Positions 16,816 to 26,012 are shown, numbered from the stretch's first letter. The stretch is 64,000 nt of DNA from Nocardioides palaemonis (GCF_018275325.1 NZ_JAGVQR010000001.1:1798001-1862000); one strand, 5' to 3'. A program made the numbers and translations. The notes: generated by a model from the letters alone, not told the origin.

Positions 16816-17550
16816 TCAGGCCAGCAGGCCGCGCAGCAGCGCCGCGGTGTCGTCGCAGTGGTCCTCCATGACGGCGCGGGCGCGGTCCGCGCGGCCGGCC
16901 AGCACGGCCTGGCAGATCTGTCGGTGCTGCTGGTGGGAGTGGCTGATGTTGGTGTCCAGCGACGGGATCGACGCCAGCGCGGTGTCGAGCACCGACTGCA
17001 CGGAGGTGACCGCCTCCTGCACGCGCGCCGACCCGCTGAGCGCCGCCACCGTCAGGTGGAACCGCGAGTCGGCCTGGCGGTGCGCGCGCTTGCCGGTGGC
17101 GTCGTGGACGGCCGTCTCCGCGGTGGTGAGGCGCTCGCGCTCGGCGTCGGTCAGCACGCGCGTCGCGGCGAGGTAGGCCGCGCCGGGCTCCACGACCCGG
17201 CGGAACTCCAGGGCGTCGAGCCACTCCGCGGCCGTGGACTCCGCGAGCCGGGCCAGGCCGCCGGTGAAGCGGGCACGGGCACCGGACGTGACCGTCGAGC
17301 CACCGCCGCGACCGCGCCTGGTCTCGACCAGCCCCGCCTGGCGCAGCGCCGCGATCGCCTCGCGCAGGGTGGCGCGGCTCACCGCCATCCGCTCGGCCAG
17401 CTCGCGCTCGGGCGGCAGCAGGCTGCCGACCGGGTAGACGCCGAGCCGGATCGCGGTGGCGAGCTGCTCGACGCAGCCCTCGAAGGCGTGGTGGCCGCGC
17501 ACGGGGCGGAGCACCGCTGAGGTGAGGTGCTCGTGCGGCTGCGCGGACAT
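16816..17550 (-). CDS. FadR-type GntR regulator (FCD domain)
   Basis: A 244-residue regulator. The winged HTH spans residues 20-95 (LATAIRLGVYPVGSLLPPERELAERMAVSRATLREAIAAL, split here as the recognisable GntR pattern PPERELAERM and SRATLREA). The C-terminal FCD all-helical domain carries the metal-ligand pattern EFRRVVEPGAAYLAA, DSRFHLTVAALSG and HSHQQHRQI. It lies between the catabolic genes (same strand) and the permease gene (divergent), the expected place for the pathway repressor. ATG 17550 is chosen; an in-frame GTG at 17568 is an alternative. Confidence 0.9.
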   Translation of the reverse strand: MSAQPHEHLTSAVLRPVRGHHAFEGCVEQLATAIRLGVYPVGSLLPPERELAERMAVSRATLREAIAALRQAGLVETRRGRGGGSTVTSGARARFTGGLARLAESTAAEWLDALEFRRVVEPGAAYLAATRVLTDAERERLTTAETAVHDATGKRAHRQADSRFHLTVAALSGSARVQEAVTSVQSVLDTALASIPSLDTNISHSHQQHRQICQAVLAGRADRARAVMEDHCDDTAALLRGLLA

Positions 17551-17587
17551 GGGCGTCAGTCTGGGCACCGCGTGCCGGTGACGTCAA

Positions 17588-17605
17588 TGGTCAGGGTTCA
17601 GACCA
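17588..17605. promoter_or_regulatory. Candidate GntR operator
   Basis: TGGTC (17588-17592) and GACCA (17601-17605) form an inverted repeat with an 8-base spacer between the divergent regulator (start 17550) and permease (start 17699). FadR-type regulators favour short TGGT-N-ACCA palindromes. Inferred from position and symmetry only. Confidence 0.45.
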
Positions 17606-17698
17606 ATTTCTGTATCACCTATTCACAACGCGTCGGTCGCGGGTCTACGGTGCCGAGCACCCAACTGACGCTCGTCGAGCTCCGCGAGAGGTGTTGCC

Positions 17699-19276
17699 AT
17701 GCCCCCCGAGTCCACGTCCCAGCCGTCGGCCCCGCACCTGTCCGAGGACGAGGAGCACCTGGCCAGGCTCGGCTACAAGCAGGAGCTGGCCCGGTCCTGG
17801 TCGGGCTTCTCCAACTTCGCGATCTCGTTCTCGATCATCTCGATCCTCGCCGGCTGCCTCACCACCTACGGTGCGGGCATCGCGAACGGCGGTCCGGTCT
17901 CGATCTCGTGGTCCTGGCCGATCATCTCGGTCTTCATCCTGATCATCGGCTTCACCATGTCCGAGCTGGTCTCGGCGATGCCGACCTCGGGCGGCATCTA
18001 CTACTGGGCCTCCAAGCTCGGTGGTCCCGCCGCCGGGTTCTTCACCGGCTGGCTCAACCTGATCGGACTGATCGCGGTGACCGCCTCGGTGGCCTACGGC
18101 TGCGCGACGTTCTTCCACCTGACGTTCCTGGCCTGGGGCTGGCAGGACACGTTCTCGCTCAACGTCGTGTTCGTGTTCTTCCTCGTGATCCTGGCCTTCA
18201 TCACGGTGGTCAACATCTTCTCCAGCCACCTGCTCGCCGTGATCAACAACATCTCGGTGTGGTGGCACGTCGCCGGTGCGGCGTTCCTGGTGCTGGTGCT
18301 CATCATCGTCCCCGACCAGCACCTGAGCGTGTCGCAGGTCTTCACCGACACCTACAACGGGTCCGGGTGGGCCGACGGGTCCACCAGCAGCCTGGTCTTC
18401 TTCTTCGCGATCATCCCGTTCGGCTTCATCCTGACCCAGTACACGATCACCGGCTTCGACGCCTCCGTGCACCTGTCCGAGGAGACCCAGGGCGCGGCGA
18501 GGACCGCCGCGAAGGCGATCTGGCAGTCGATCTTCTACTCCGCGGTCGGGGGCTACATCCTGCTGCTGGCGGTCACCTTCGCGATCCCGCAGGTCGACGG
18601 CGCCCCCGACTACGCCAGCATCCCGGCGGGCGGCGTGGCCTACGTCTTCGACACCGCGCTCGGCTCGACCTGGGGTGGTCTGCTGCTGTTCGTGTCGTCC
18701 GCGGCACAGCTGTTCTGCGCCACCGCCTGCCTGACGTCGACCTCGCGGATGATGTTCGCCTTCAGCCGCGACCGGGCCGTGCCGGGCTCGCGCATGTGGT
18801 CGAAGGTCAACGCGTCCCGCACGCCCGCCAACGCCGTCATCTTCGCGGCCGTCCTCGGCGCGCTCATCACGCTGCCGGCCCTCAAGTCGGTCAACGGCAT
18901 CCCCACCGCCTTCTACGCCGTCACCTCGGTGTCGGTCATCGGCCTCTACTTCTCCTTCGCCATCCCGATCTTCCTGCGCTGGCGGGCCGGTGACTCCTTC
19001 GAGGTCGGCAGCTGGAACAACGGCGCGAAGTACAAGTGGATGAACCTCGTCGCCGTGATCGAGATCGTCGTCGTCGGCATCATGCTGATGCTGCCGACCT
19101 CGCCCTTCGGCGCGCCGTGGCGCGACGAGTTCGACTGGGCGGCGGTCAACTACGCCCCGATCATGGTGCTCGCCGTGCTGCTCTTCCTCGCCGTGTGGTG
19201 GACCACGTCGGCGAAGAAGTGGTTCACCGGTCCGGTCAAGACGATCGACGACGACGTGGTCAACGCCTTCGACTGA
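17699..19276 (+). CDS. APC-family amino acid/polyamine permease
   Basis: A 525-residue protein with about twelve transmembrane helices. The APC hallmarks are SIISILAGCLTTYGAGI near residue 43, the GFTMSELVSAMPTSGGIYYW stretch near residue 83 and ITGFDASVHLSEET near residue 250. This arrangement (long N-terminal cytoplasmic tail, TSGGIYYW, GFDAS-SEET) is that of the amino acid/choline/GABA permease subgroup. GAGAGGTG sits a few bases before ATG 17699. Divergent from the GntR regulator, it most likely imports the amine degraded by the adjoining minus-strand genes. Substrate inferred. Confidence 0.9.
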   Translation: MPPESTSQPSAPHLSEDEEHLARLGYKQELARSWSGFSNFAISFSIISILAGCLTTYGAGIANGGPVSISWSWPIISVFILIIGFTMSELVSAMPTSGGIYYWASKLGGPAAGFFTGWLNLIGLIAVTASVAYGCATFFHLTFLAWGWQDTFSLNVVFVFFLVILAFITVVNIFSSHLLAVINNISVWWHVAGAAFLVLVLIIVPDQHLSVSQVFTDTYNGSGWADGSTSSLVFFFAIIPFGFILTQYTITGFDASVHLSEETQGAARTAAKAIWQSIFYSAVGGYILLLAVTFAIPQVDGAPDYASIPAGGVAYVFDTALGSTWGGLLLFVSSAAQLFCATACLTSTSRMMFAFSRDRAVPGSRMWSKVNASRTPANAVIFAAVLGALITLPALKSVNGIPTAFYAVTSVSVIGLYFSFAIPIFLRWRAGDSFEVGSWNNGAKYKWMNLVAVIEIVVVGIMLMLPTSPFGAPWRDEFDWAAVNYAPIMVLAVLLFLAVWWTTSAKKWFTGPVKTIDDDVVNAFD

Positions 19277-19280
19277 CGTT

Positions 19281-19309
19281 GCCGGGGCCGGCTCGAGGCC
19301 GGCCCCGGC
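19281..19309. terminator. Hairpin after the APC permease
   Basis: GCCGGGGCCGGC (19281-19292) and its perfect complement (19298-19309) with loop TCGAG, four bases after the permease stop. It lies between convergent genes and could serve both. No U tract. Confidence 0.6.
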
Positions 19310-19331
19310 CCGTCGGTCCTCGGCTCGCCCG

Positions 19332-19856
19332 TCAGCGCGGGTAGGACACGACGGACTTGCCGTCGTAGCACGTCCGGTCGGGGACGATCGCTGCCGGGAC
19401 GTCGAAGCGCTCCAGCACCCGACAGCCGTAGACCTCCTGGGTGCCGAGGCGTACCGGCGTGCGCCAGCGGCCGTCGGTGCGGACGGCGATCTGGACGTAG
19501 CCGCCGTCCGGGCACGGGGCGAAGTTGCCCATGTCGCTGATGAACGCGTACCCGTCGGAGCGCCACCGCTTGACGATCATCGTGGCGGCCGTGCGGCAGC
19601 GCTCGCGCGGGTCGTTCTGGTGCCACAGCCGGGTGAGCCGTCGCTCCACGAAGCGCTGGAACGCCGGGGACGTGTCGTCGATCCGGTCGAGGTGGTCGAG
19701 CGTCACCTCCGCACCGAAGTGCGGGTAGGTCACGGTCCGGACGGTGGCGCGGTCCACGGTCGGGGCCGCGTCGGCGGTGGCCGCCGGGACGAGGGCGACC
19801 GGGACGAGCGCGAGCGGGGCGAGGAGCGAGAGCAGGACGGTGGCGGTGCGGCGCAT
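19332..19856 (-). CDS. Secreted hypothetical protein
   Basis: A 174-residue protein. MRR followed by a hydrophobic core (TVLLSLLAPLALVPVALV) and an Ala-rich end (PAATADAAP) is a Sec signal peptide with cleavage probably near residue 30. The mature part has four cysteines (in RCRTAATM, APCPDGG, GCRVLE and RTCYDGK), suggesting two disulfides, and a conserved-looking WRSDGYAFISDMGNFAPC segment. No family is recognised. Monocistronic, convergent with the permease gene. Confidence 0.65.
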   Translation of the reverse strand: MRRTATVLLSLLAPLALVPVALVPAATADAAPTVDRATVRTVTYPHFGAEVTLDHLDRIDDTSPAFQRFVERRLTRLWHQNDPRERCRTAATMIVKRWRSDGYAFISDMGNFAPCPDGGYVQIAVRTDGRWRTPVRLGTQEVYGCRVLERFDVPAAIVPDRTCYDGKSVVSYPR

Positions 19857-19937
19857 GGCGTCTCCCGAGGCGGTGCGGCCGCTGGTCGGCCACTCACAGG
19901 ACTGGACGCGTCCGGTGCCTCGGGGGTTGCACGTGGG

Positions 19938-20378
19938 TCACGCCCGCCGGCGTCCGGGCGCGTCGGGGCCGGTCCGCACCCGCACGGACGCCACCCGCCA
20001 CGCGACGGCGTACGCGAGCAGGGCGGCGACCCAGCCGGCTGTCATCACGCCGAGCGCGCCGTCACCGTGGCCGTCGCCGACGTAGGCGACGCCGCCGGCG
20101 ACGGCCGCGGCGACGGCGAGCAGTCCGGCGAGCACCGCGCCCCGCAGGACGACCGGGCCCTCGGCTGCCGCGCGGGCGGCGAGGACGGCGGTGTCGACCA
20201 GCACCGCGACGCCGAGCAGTGCGTGCGCCAGCAGGCCGAGGTCGTGGAGGAGGAACGTCCAGCCGTCGGTCCCCGTTGCGCCGCGCGGGAAGGTCCCACC
20301 CGTGCCGGCCACGACGCCCACCAGCACCAGCAGCGCGACGACGCGCCGGGCGGCGGAGCGGACGCGCACATCGGTCAT
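19938..20378 (-). CDS. Hypothetical four-helix membrane protein
   Basis: A 146-residue protein from ATG 20378 (MTDVRVRSAARRVVALL). Four hydrophobic segments: VVALLVLVGVVAGTGG, a HDLGLLAHALLGVAVLVDTAVL segment, AVLAGLLAVAAAVAGGVAYV and VMTAGWVAALLAYAVAW. Histidines are present in the second segment (HDLGLLAHA), the kind of arrangement seen in small haem-binding or cytochrome-associated membrane proteins, but nothing decisive. The family is not recognised. The longer frame starting at 20537 runs into the tRNA gene and is rejected. Confidence 0.6.
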   Translation of the reverse strand: MTDVRVRSAARRVVALLVLVGVVAGTGGTFPRGATGTDGWTFLLHDLGLLAHALLGVAVLVDTAVLAARAAAEGPVVLRGAVLAGLLAVAAAVAGGVAYVGDGHGDGALGVMTAGWVAALLAYAVAWRVASVRVRTGPDAPGRRRA

Positions 20379-20476
20379 GCCTCGACCCTGCGACGTGCGG
20401 CACGCACGCGGCAGGGGAGGACGACCCGAGCCCACCGGGACCTTCGTGCCGGCGTGGGGAACGGGAGATGCGAAGA

Positions 20477-20499
20477 GCCCCAGGTCGGTGACCTGGGGC
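20477..20499 (-). terminator. Terminator of tRNA-Leu
   Basis: Read on the minus strand, a 10-bp stem (GCCCCAGGTC at 20477-20486 paired with 20490-20499) with a 3-base loop, 11 bases beyond the tRNA 3' end. Confidence 0.65.
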
Positions 20500-20510
20500 C
20501 CTTTGCTGTG

Positions 20511-20596
20511 TGTCCGAGGGGGGACTTGAACCCCCACGCCCTAATACGGGCACTAGCACCTCAAGCTAGCGCGTCTGCCAATTCCGCCACCCGGAC
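20511..20596 (-). tRNA. tRNA-Leu (anticodon GAG)
   Basis: On the minus strand the sequence begins GTCCGGGTGGCGGAATTGGC and folds into an 86-base class II tRNA. The acceptor stem GTCCGGG pairs with CTCGGAC; the D arm has GGCAGACGCGC; the anticodon stem CTAGC/GCTAG holds loop TTGAGGT with anticodon GAG; a long variable arm (GCCCGTATTAGGGC) marks a leucine tRNA; the T arm is GGGGGTTCAAGTCCCCC. The discriminator base is A, as required for Leu. CCA is not encoded. It reads CUC and CUU codons. Confidence 0.95.
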
Positions 20597-20676
20597 GAGT
20601 GCTGGAGAAACATAGCAAAACCCCACCCGGGCAACGAATCGGGGTCGGTCCCCGACCGTGGGGCAGGATGGACGGC

Positions 20677-22008
20677 ATGGACCAGGCCTCGAAGGACCCG
20701 TCGGACACCCGCTCGTACGACCCCGCCGCCGAGGTGGTCCGGCTGTGCCAGGACCTCATCGCGATCGACACCTCCAACTACGGCAGCGAGGACGGGCCGG
20801 GCGAGCGCAAGGCCGCCGAGCACGTCGCGACGCTGCTCGACGAGGTGGGCATCGAGAGCCAGGTCATCGAGGGCCGGCCCGGCCGCGCCAACGTCGTCGC
20901 CCGGTGGGGCGGGGGAGACGGTCGCGCGCCGCTGCTGCTGCACGGGCACCTGGACGTGGTGCCGGCCGAGGCCGACGACTGGCAGGTGCACCCGTTCTCC
21001 GGCGAGATCAAGGACGGCCAGGTGTGGGGCCGCGGCGCGGTCGACATGAAGGACTTCGACGCGATGCTGCTCAGCGTCGTGCGGGCCCGGGCGCAGGCGG
21101 GAGCCGCGCCCGACCGCGAGGTGGTGCTCTGCTTCACCGCCGACGAGGAGGCCGGCGGTCACCACGGTGCGGGCGTGCTCGTCGACGAGCACCCCGACCT
21201 GCTGGCCGACTGCACCGAGGCCGTCGGCGAGGTGGGCGGGTTCTCCGCCACCGTGCGCGGGCGTCGGGTCTACCTCATCGAGGCCGCGGAAAAGGGCATG
21301 GCGTGGATGCGGCTGACCGCCCGCGGTCGCGCGGGGCACGGCTCGATGATCAACGACGACAACGCCGTCACCCGGCTCGCCGGTGCGGTCGCGCGGATCG
21401 GCGCCCACGAGTGGCCGGTGCGCCTCACCCCGACCATGGAGGTGCTCCTCGCCACCGTCGGCGAGCTCGCCGGCACCGAGGCCACCCCGGAGAACGCCGA
21501 GGCGCTGGTGGAGGAGTTCGGCGACGCCGCGCGGATGCTCGGCGCGGTCATCCGCAACACCGCCAACCCCACGATGCTGGGCGCCGGCTACAAGACCAAC
21601 GTCATCCCGACCGAGGCCCGGGCCACCGTGGACGGACGGTTCCTGCCCGGCTACGAGGACGAGTTCTTCGCGACCCTCCACGAGCTCGCCGGTGACGGCA
21701 TCGAGTTCGAGTTCGAGTCGAAGCAGGACCCGTGGGAGACGCCCTACGACGGCGACCTGGTCACCGCGATGTCGCGCAGCCTGCTCGCCGAGGACCCCGA
21801 CGCCCTGGTCGCTCCGTACCTGATGAGCGGCGGCACCGACGCCAAGCACTTCCGCAGGCTGGGCATGCGGTCCTACGGCTTCGCGCCGCTGCGGCTGCCC
21901 GCCGACCTGGACTTCACCGCGCTCTTCCACGGGGTCGACGAGCGGGTGCCGGTCGACGCCCTCGAGTTCGGTGCGCGCGTCTTCGACCGGTTCCTCGACC
22001 AGGTCTGA
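20677..22008 (+). CDS. M20-family metallopeptidase/deacylase
   Basis: A 443-residue protein. Zinc-ligand motifs of the M20 family are visible: LLHGHLDVVP with H91 and D93, the bridging D124 in GRGAVDMKDFD, and E157/E158 in TADEEAGG. AEKGMAWMRLTARGRAGHGSM begins the dimerisation domain, and PYLMSGGTDAKHFRRLG supplies the C-terminal His. It is probably an aminoacylase or dipeptidase; no neighbours specify the substrate. ATG 20677 is preceded by AGGATGG; ATG 20668 is an alternative start. Confidence 0.88.
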   Translation: MDQASKDPSDTRSYDPAAEVVRLCQDLIAIDTSNYGSEDGPGERKAAEHVATLLDEVGIESQVIEGRPGRANVVARWGGGDGRAPLLLHGHLDVVPAEADDWQVHPFSGEIKDGQVWGRGAVDMKDFDAMLLSVVRARAQAGAAPDREVVLCFTADEEAGGHHGAGVLVDEHPDLLADCTEAVGEVGGFSATVRGRRVYLIEAAEKGMAWMRLTARGRAGHGSMINDDNAVTRLAGAVARIGAHEWPVRLTPTMEVLLATVGELAGTEATPENAEALVEEFGDAARMLGAVIRNTANPTMLGAGYKTNVIPTEARATVDGRFLPGYEDEFFATLHELAGDGIEFEFESKQDPWETPYDGDLVTAMSRSLLAEDPDALVAPYLMSGGTDAKHFRRLGMRSYGFAPLRLPADLDFTALFHGVDERVPVDALEFGARVFDRFLDQV

Positions 22009-22149
22009 CCTGCGCGCCACCCTCACTCCGACCCCGGGGCGGTGATCGCCACCGCCGGGCGGGGGCGCGGAAGATGTTGCGCACGTCACCGGCCGGCTCC
22101 GGGGAGGGAATGCCTGCGGCTGTGGCACAGTTGCCCCAAGCAAGAGCAA
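22009..22149. other. Intergenic region upstream of the FMN riboswitch
   Basis: Between the M20 gene and the riboswitch. It holds a 7-bp hairpin (22038-22044 with 22050-22056, loop ATCGC), which could be a weak terminator for the M20 gene, and must contain the rib operon promoter. I see no convincing -35/-10 pair. Confidence 0.4.
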
Positions 22150-22298
22150 GCGTGCTCTGGGGGCGGTGGAACTCCGCACCGGCGGTGACTGGCCGAGGAC
22201 TCCTCGACCGGAAGTCCGCGACCCGACCACAGCCAGTGGCCGGTTGACCAGGTGGGAATCCTGGACCGACGGTCAAAGTCCGGATGAGAAGCGCACGC
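22150..22298 (+). promoter_or_regulatory. FMN riboswitch (RFN element)
   Basis: The conserved RFN core elements occur in order: GGGGGCGGTGGAACTCCGC, ACCGGCGGTGACTGG, GGAAGTCCGCGAC, GGTTGACCAGGTGGGAATCC, and GACCGACGGTCAAAGTCCGG followed by ATGAGAAG. The closing P1 helix is GCGTGC (22150-22155) with GCACGC (22293-22298). It lies 86 bases before ribD. Known mechanism: FMN binding shuts down the downstream operon, by premature termination or by hiding the ribosome site; which applies here is not visible. Confidence 0.95.
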
Positions 22299-22384
22299 AC
22301 ACGACCTGCACGACCACCGCCTGCCGGTGCGTGCCGCGTCGTCGAGGCCCCCCTGAGTCCGCGTCCACGGACCGGAGGCAGGAC

Positions 22385-23419
22385 ATGACGACGAACGAGG
22401 CCGAGCGCCGCGCGATGCGCCGCGCGCTCGAGCTGGCCGTCACGCCGGGCGTCCCGCTCGGTCCCAACCCGCGGGTGGGCTGCGTGGTCCTCGCCGCGGA
22501 CGGCCGCACCATCGCCGAGGGCTTCCACCGGGGGGCCGGGACCCTCCACGCCGAGGCCGCCGCCCTCGCCGAGGCCGGTGAGGAGGCGCGCGGCTCGACG
22601 GTCGTCGTGACCCTGGAGCCGTGCAACCACACCGGTCGCACCGGTCCGTGCAGCGAGGCGCTGATCGCGGCCGGCGTGCGCCGCGTCGTCTTCGCCCAGC
22701 CCGACTCCAACCCGGTCGCCGTCGGCGGCGCCCGCCGGCTGCGCGAGGCCGGCGTCGAGGTCGTCGGCGCCGAGATGATCGAGGAGGCGCAGGCGATCAA
22801 CCGCACGTGGACCTTCGCCATCGCGCGTCGCCGGCCGTTCGTGACCTGGAAGTTCGCCGCCACCCTCGACGGGCGCAGCGCCGCGGCCGACGGGACCAGC
22901 CGTTGGGTCTCGAGCCGGGCGGCCCGACGCGACACCCACCGGCTGCGCGGCCTGTGCGACACCATGCTCGTCGGCACGGGGACGGTGCTCGTCGACGACC
23001 CCGAGCTGACCGTCCGCGACGACGTCGACGAGCCGCTGCCGGTCCAGCCGCTGCGCGCGGTCATGGGGCTGCGCGACCTCCCGACCGACCGGCGGGTCCT
23101 CAACGACCGCGCCGAGACCGTCCACCTGCGCACCCACGACCCGCGCGAGGCGCTCCAGCAGCTCCACGACCTCGAGCGCCAGCACGTGTTCCTGGAGGGC
23201 GGGCCGACGCTGGCACGCGCCTTCCTCGACGCCGACCTCGTCGACGAGGTGGTCGCCTACGTCGCCCCGATGCTGCTCGGCTCCGGCGCCTCCGCGGTCG
23301 CCGACCTCGGCATCACCACCATGACCGACGCCCTGCACCTGCACGTCACCGACGTGACCGTGCTGCAGGGCCACGACGGCGAGGACACCAACGTGCGCCT
23401 CACCATGAGGAGGAAGTGA
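22385..23419 (+). CDS. ribD: Bifunctional riboflavin biosynthesis deaminase/reductase RibD
   Basis: A 344-residue protein. The N-terminal deaminase domain has the zinc motif HAE at residues 55-57 and PCNHTGRTGPC with C80 and C89. The C-terminal reductase domain starts near WKFAATLDGRSAAADG and includes DTMLVGTGTVLVDDPELT and EGGPTLARAFLDADLVDE. It carries out the second and third steps from the GTP branch. GGAGGCAGG lies 4-12 bases before ATG 22385. First gene of the riboswitch-controlled operon; its stop is directly followed by the ribE ATG. Confidence 0.95.
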   Translation: MTTNEAERRAMRRALELAVTPGVPLGPNPRVGCVVLAADGRTIAEGFHRGAGTLHAEAAALAEAGEEARGSTVVVTLEPCNHTGRTGPCSEALIAAGVRRVVFAQPDSNPVAVGGARRLREAGVEVVGAEMIEEAQAINRTWTFAIARRRPFVTWKFAATLDGRSAAADGTSRWVSSRAARRDTHRLRGLCDTMLVGTGTVLVDDPELTVRDDVDEPLPVQPLRAVMGLRDLPTDRRVLNDRAETVHLRTHDPREALQQLHDLERQHVFLEGGPTLARAFLDADLVDEVVAYVAPMLLGSGASAVADLGITTMTDALHLHVTDVTVLQGHDGEDTNVRLTMRRK

Positions 23420-24052
23420 ATGTTCACCGGGATCGTCGAGGAGCTCGGCACGGTCGCCGAGGTCGTCGACCAGGGTGACGCCATCAGGCTCACCATCGAG
23501 GCCGCGACCGTGCTCGAGGGCACCGGTCTCGGTGACTCGATCGCCGTCAACGGCTGCTGCCTGACCGTCTCCGCGCTCGGTGACGGGCGCTGGACCGCCG
23601 ACCTCATGCAGGAGACGCTCGACAAGACCTCCCTGGCCGGCGTCGCGCCGGGGGACCGCGTCAACCTCGAGCGCGCGGTGACCGTCGACAAGCGGCTCGG
23701 CGGCCACATCGTCCAGGGCCACGTCGATGGCGTCGGCGAGGTGATCTCCCGGTCGCCGAGCGAGCACTGGGACGTCGTCGAGGTCTCGCTGCCGTCCCAC
23801 CTCGCCCGCTACCTCGTCGACAAGGGCTCGATCACCGTCGACGGCGTCAGCCTCACGGTCGTGGAGGCCGGTGAGGACAGCTTCACCGTGAGCCTGATCC
23901 CGGAGACCCTCGCCCGTACGACCCTCGGCTCGCGCCGTCCCGGCGACCGGGTCAACCTCGAGGCCGACGTCATCGCCAAGCACGTCGAGAAGCTGCTCGG
24001 CTCCTATCCCACCGCGCAGTCCCTGCGCCCTGCGAACGACGAGGAAGAATGA
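23420..24052 (+). CDS. ribE: Riboflavin synthase alpha chain
   Basis: A 210-residue protein made of two similar lumazine-binding barrels, starting [10 protein letters not shown]. Repeat markers are the pairs [12 protein letters not shown] / [12 protein letters not shown] and [21 protein letters not shown] / [11 protein letters not shown]. It forms riboflavin from two lumazine molecules. It has no intergenic gap to ribD, and its stop overlaps the ATG of the next gene (ATGATG), so translation is coupled. Confidence 0.95.
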   Translation: MFTGIVEELGTVAEVVDQGDAIRLTIEAATVLEGTGLGDSIAVNGCCLTVSALGDGRWTADLMQETLDKTSLAGVAPGDRVNLERAVTVDKRLGGHIVQGHVDGVGEVISRSPSEHWDVVEVSLPSHLARYLVDKGSITVDGVSLTVVEAGEDSFTVSLIPETLARTTLGSRRPGDRVNLEADVIAKHVEKLLGSYPTAQSLRPANDEEE

Positions 24053-24750
24053 TGTCCCTGCTCGAGTGGCTGGTGCACGGCACCATCCCGGTCCCCGGCG
24101 GCGCCCTCGGCGTCCGCGAGGTGGTCGGCAACCTGTTCGGCCTCGCCAGCGCGATCCTCGGGATGCGCCGGCTCGTGTGGGCCTGGCCGATCGGCCTGGT
24201 CGGCAACGTCCTGCTCTTCACCGTCTTCGCCACCGGCGAGCTCTCCGGCCACATCGACGAGCCGCTGTGGGGCCAGGCCGGGCGCCAGGTGTTCTTCGCC
24301 GCGGTGTCGGTCTACGGCTGGTGGCGCTGGTCGCAGGTCCGCTCGCAGGGCGGGGCCTCGGACGGCGGTGCCATCGCACCGCGCTGGGCCACCGCGCGCG
24401 AGCGCGTCCAGCTGGTCGTCCTCGGCGTCGTGGGCTACGCCGTGGCGTACGTGCTGCTCACCCGCGTGCTCGGGTCGTGGGGCCCGACCACGGAGGCCTG
24501 GATCCTCGCGGGTTCCATGCTCGCGACCTACGGGATGGCGCGCGGCTGGGTGGAGTTCTGGCTGGTCTGGATCCTCGTCGACGTCGTCGGCGTGACCACG
24601 CTCATCCAGGCGGGCTACTACCCGACGGCCGGGATGTATCTCTTCTACGCCGTGTTCGTCGTGATCGGCTTCGTGGTCTGGCTGCGCGCCAGCCGCACGG
24701 TCGTGGACGCCACCGAGGCCCGGGAGACCGAGGAGGTGGCCCGCGCATGA
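24049..24750 (+). CDS. ribM: RibM/PnuX riboflavin facilitator (PnuC family)
   Basis: A 233-residue membrane protein with about seven hydrophobic helices. PnuC-family motifs: [20 protein letters not shown] near the first helix and [11 protein letters not shown] in the centre, with [20 protein letters not shown] near the C-terminus. General PnuC proteins take up nicotinamide riboside, but the actinobacterial branch placed inside FMN-riboswitch operons (RibM of Corynebacterium and Streptomyces) transports riboflavin by facilitated diffusion. Its position between ribE and ribBA supports that assignment. ATG 24049 overlaps the ribE stop; ATG 24052 is equally possible. Confidence 0.85.
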   Translation: MMSLLEWLVHGTIPVPGGALGVREVVGNLFGLASAILGMRRLVWAWPIGLVGNVLLFTVFATGELSGHIDEPLWGQAGRQVFFAAVSVYGWWRWSQVRSQGGASDGGAIAPRWATARERVQLVVLGVVGYAVAYVLLTRVLGSWGPTTEAWILAGSMLATYGMARGWVEFWLVWILVDVVGVTTLIQAGYYPTAGMYLFYAVFVVIGFVVWLRASRTVVDATEARETEEVARA

Positions 24751-26012
24751 GTGTCCGACTCGACAGCATCGACCGGGCGGTCGCGGACATCGCGGCCGGC
24801 AAGGCGGTGGTGGTCGTCGACGACGAGGACCGCGAGAACGAGGGCGACATCATCTTCGCCGCGGCGAAGGCGACGCCGGAGCTGATGGCGTTCACCATCC
24901 GCCACTCCAGCGGCGTGATCTGCGTGCCGATGCCGGGCGACATGCTCGAGCGCCTCGAGATCCCCCTGATGACCCCGCACAACAAGGACCGGCTGCGCAC
25001 GGCGTACACGATCTCGGTCGACGCCCGCGACGGCGTCAGCACCGGGATCAGCGCCGCCGACCGCGCCCACACCGCGCGGGTGCTCGCCGACTCGGCGACC
25101 GAGCCGTGGGAGCTGACCCGACCGGGCCACGTCTTCCCGCTGCGCTACCGCGAGGGCGGCGTGCTGGTGCGGCGCGGCCACACCGAGGCGGCAGTCGACC
25201 TCGCGAAGCTGGCCGGCCTGACCCCCGCGGGCGTGCTGGTCGAGGTGGTCAACGACGACGGGACCATGAAGCGGGCGCCCGAGCTGCGGGAGTTCGCCGA
25301 CGAGCACGGGCTCGCGATGATCTCGATCGAGGACCTCGTCCGCCACCGGCGGCGCCACGAGCGCCACGCGGTGCGGGTCGCGGAGACCCGGCTGCCCACG
25401 CGCCACGGCGACTTCACCGCCTACGGCTACCGCATCACCATCGACGGCAGCGAGCACGTCGCCCTCGTGCACGGCGACATCAGCGGCCCCGAGCCGGTCC
25501 TCACGCGGGTGCACAGCGAGTGCCTGACCGGCGACGTGTTCGGCAGCCGGCGCTGCGACTGCGGTCCGCAGCTCGACGAGGCGCTGGCCGCGGTCGTCGC
25601 TGAGGGCAGGGGAGTGGTGGTCTACCTCCGCGGCCACGAGGGCCGCGGCATCGGCCTGGTCGCCAAGCTGCAGGCCTACCAGCTCCAGGACGGCGGGCGC
25701 GACACCGTCGACGCCAACCTCGACCTCGGGCTGCCCGCCGACGCACGCCACTACGGCACCGCGACGCAGGTGCTGCGCGACCTGGGCGTGGAGTCGGTGC
25801 GGCTGATGACCAACAACCCCGACAAGACCGCGAGCCTCGAGGACTTCGGGGTGCACGTGGCCGAGCGGGTGCCGCTGACGCCGCACCCCAACGACCACAA
25901 CCTCGCCTACCTGCTCACCAAGCGGGACCGCATGGGCCACGACCTGCCCGGCCTCGCCACCCCTGGGACCGCCCCCAGGACCGCCCCCGGACACGAAGGA
26001 GACGACGCATGA
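24747..26012 (+). CDS. ribBA: Bifunctional DHBP synthase / GTP cyclohydrolase II
   Basis: A 421-residue fusion. Residues 1-205 are 3,4-dihydroxy-2-butanone 4-phosphate synthase ([46 protein letters not shown]). The remainder is GTP cyclohydrolase II with zinc ligands C259, C270 and C272 in [17 protein letters not shown], and [12 protein letters not shown]. Together they start both branches of riboflavin synthesis. The start is fixed by the ATGA overlap with ribM. The frame is open far upstream, but that part is shadow. The C-terminal tail after LTKRDRMGH is Pro/Gly-rich and poorly conserved. Confidence 0.96.
   Translation: MSVRLDSIDRAVADIAAGKAVVVVDDEDRENEGDIIFAAAKATPELMAFTIRHSSGVICVPMPGDMLERLEIPLMTPHNKDRLRTAYTISVDARDGVSTGISAADRAHTARVLADSATEPWELTRPGHVFPLRYREGGVLVRRGHTEAAVDLAKLAGLTPAGVLVEVVNDDGTMKRAPELREFADEHGLAMISIEDLVRHRRRHERHAVRVAETRLPTRHGDFTAYGYRITIDGSEHVALVHGDISGPEPVLTRVHSECLTGDVFGSRRCDCGPQLDEALAAVVAEGRGVVVYLRGHEGRGIGLVAKLQAYQLQDGGRDTVDANLDLGLPADARHYGTATQVLRDLGVESVRLMTNNPDKTASLEDFGVHVAERVPLTPHPNDHNLAYLLTKRDRMGHDLPGLATPGTAPRTAPGHEGDDA

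Noticed and set aside
19938-20537. Longer N-terminus for the four-helix membrane protein, starting at 20537
   Set aside because: The extension would be translated through the tRNA-Leu gene and its terminator; ATG 20378 is a better start.
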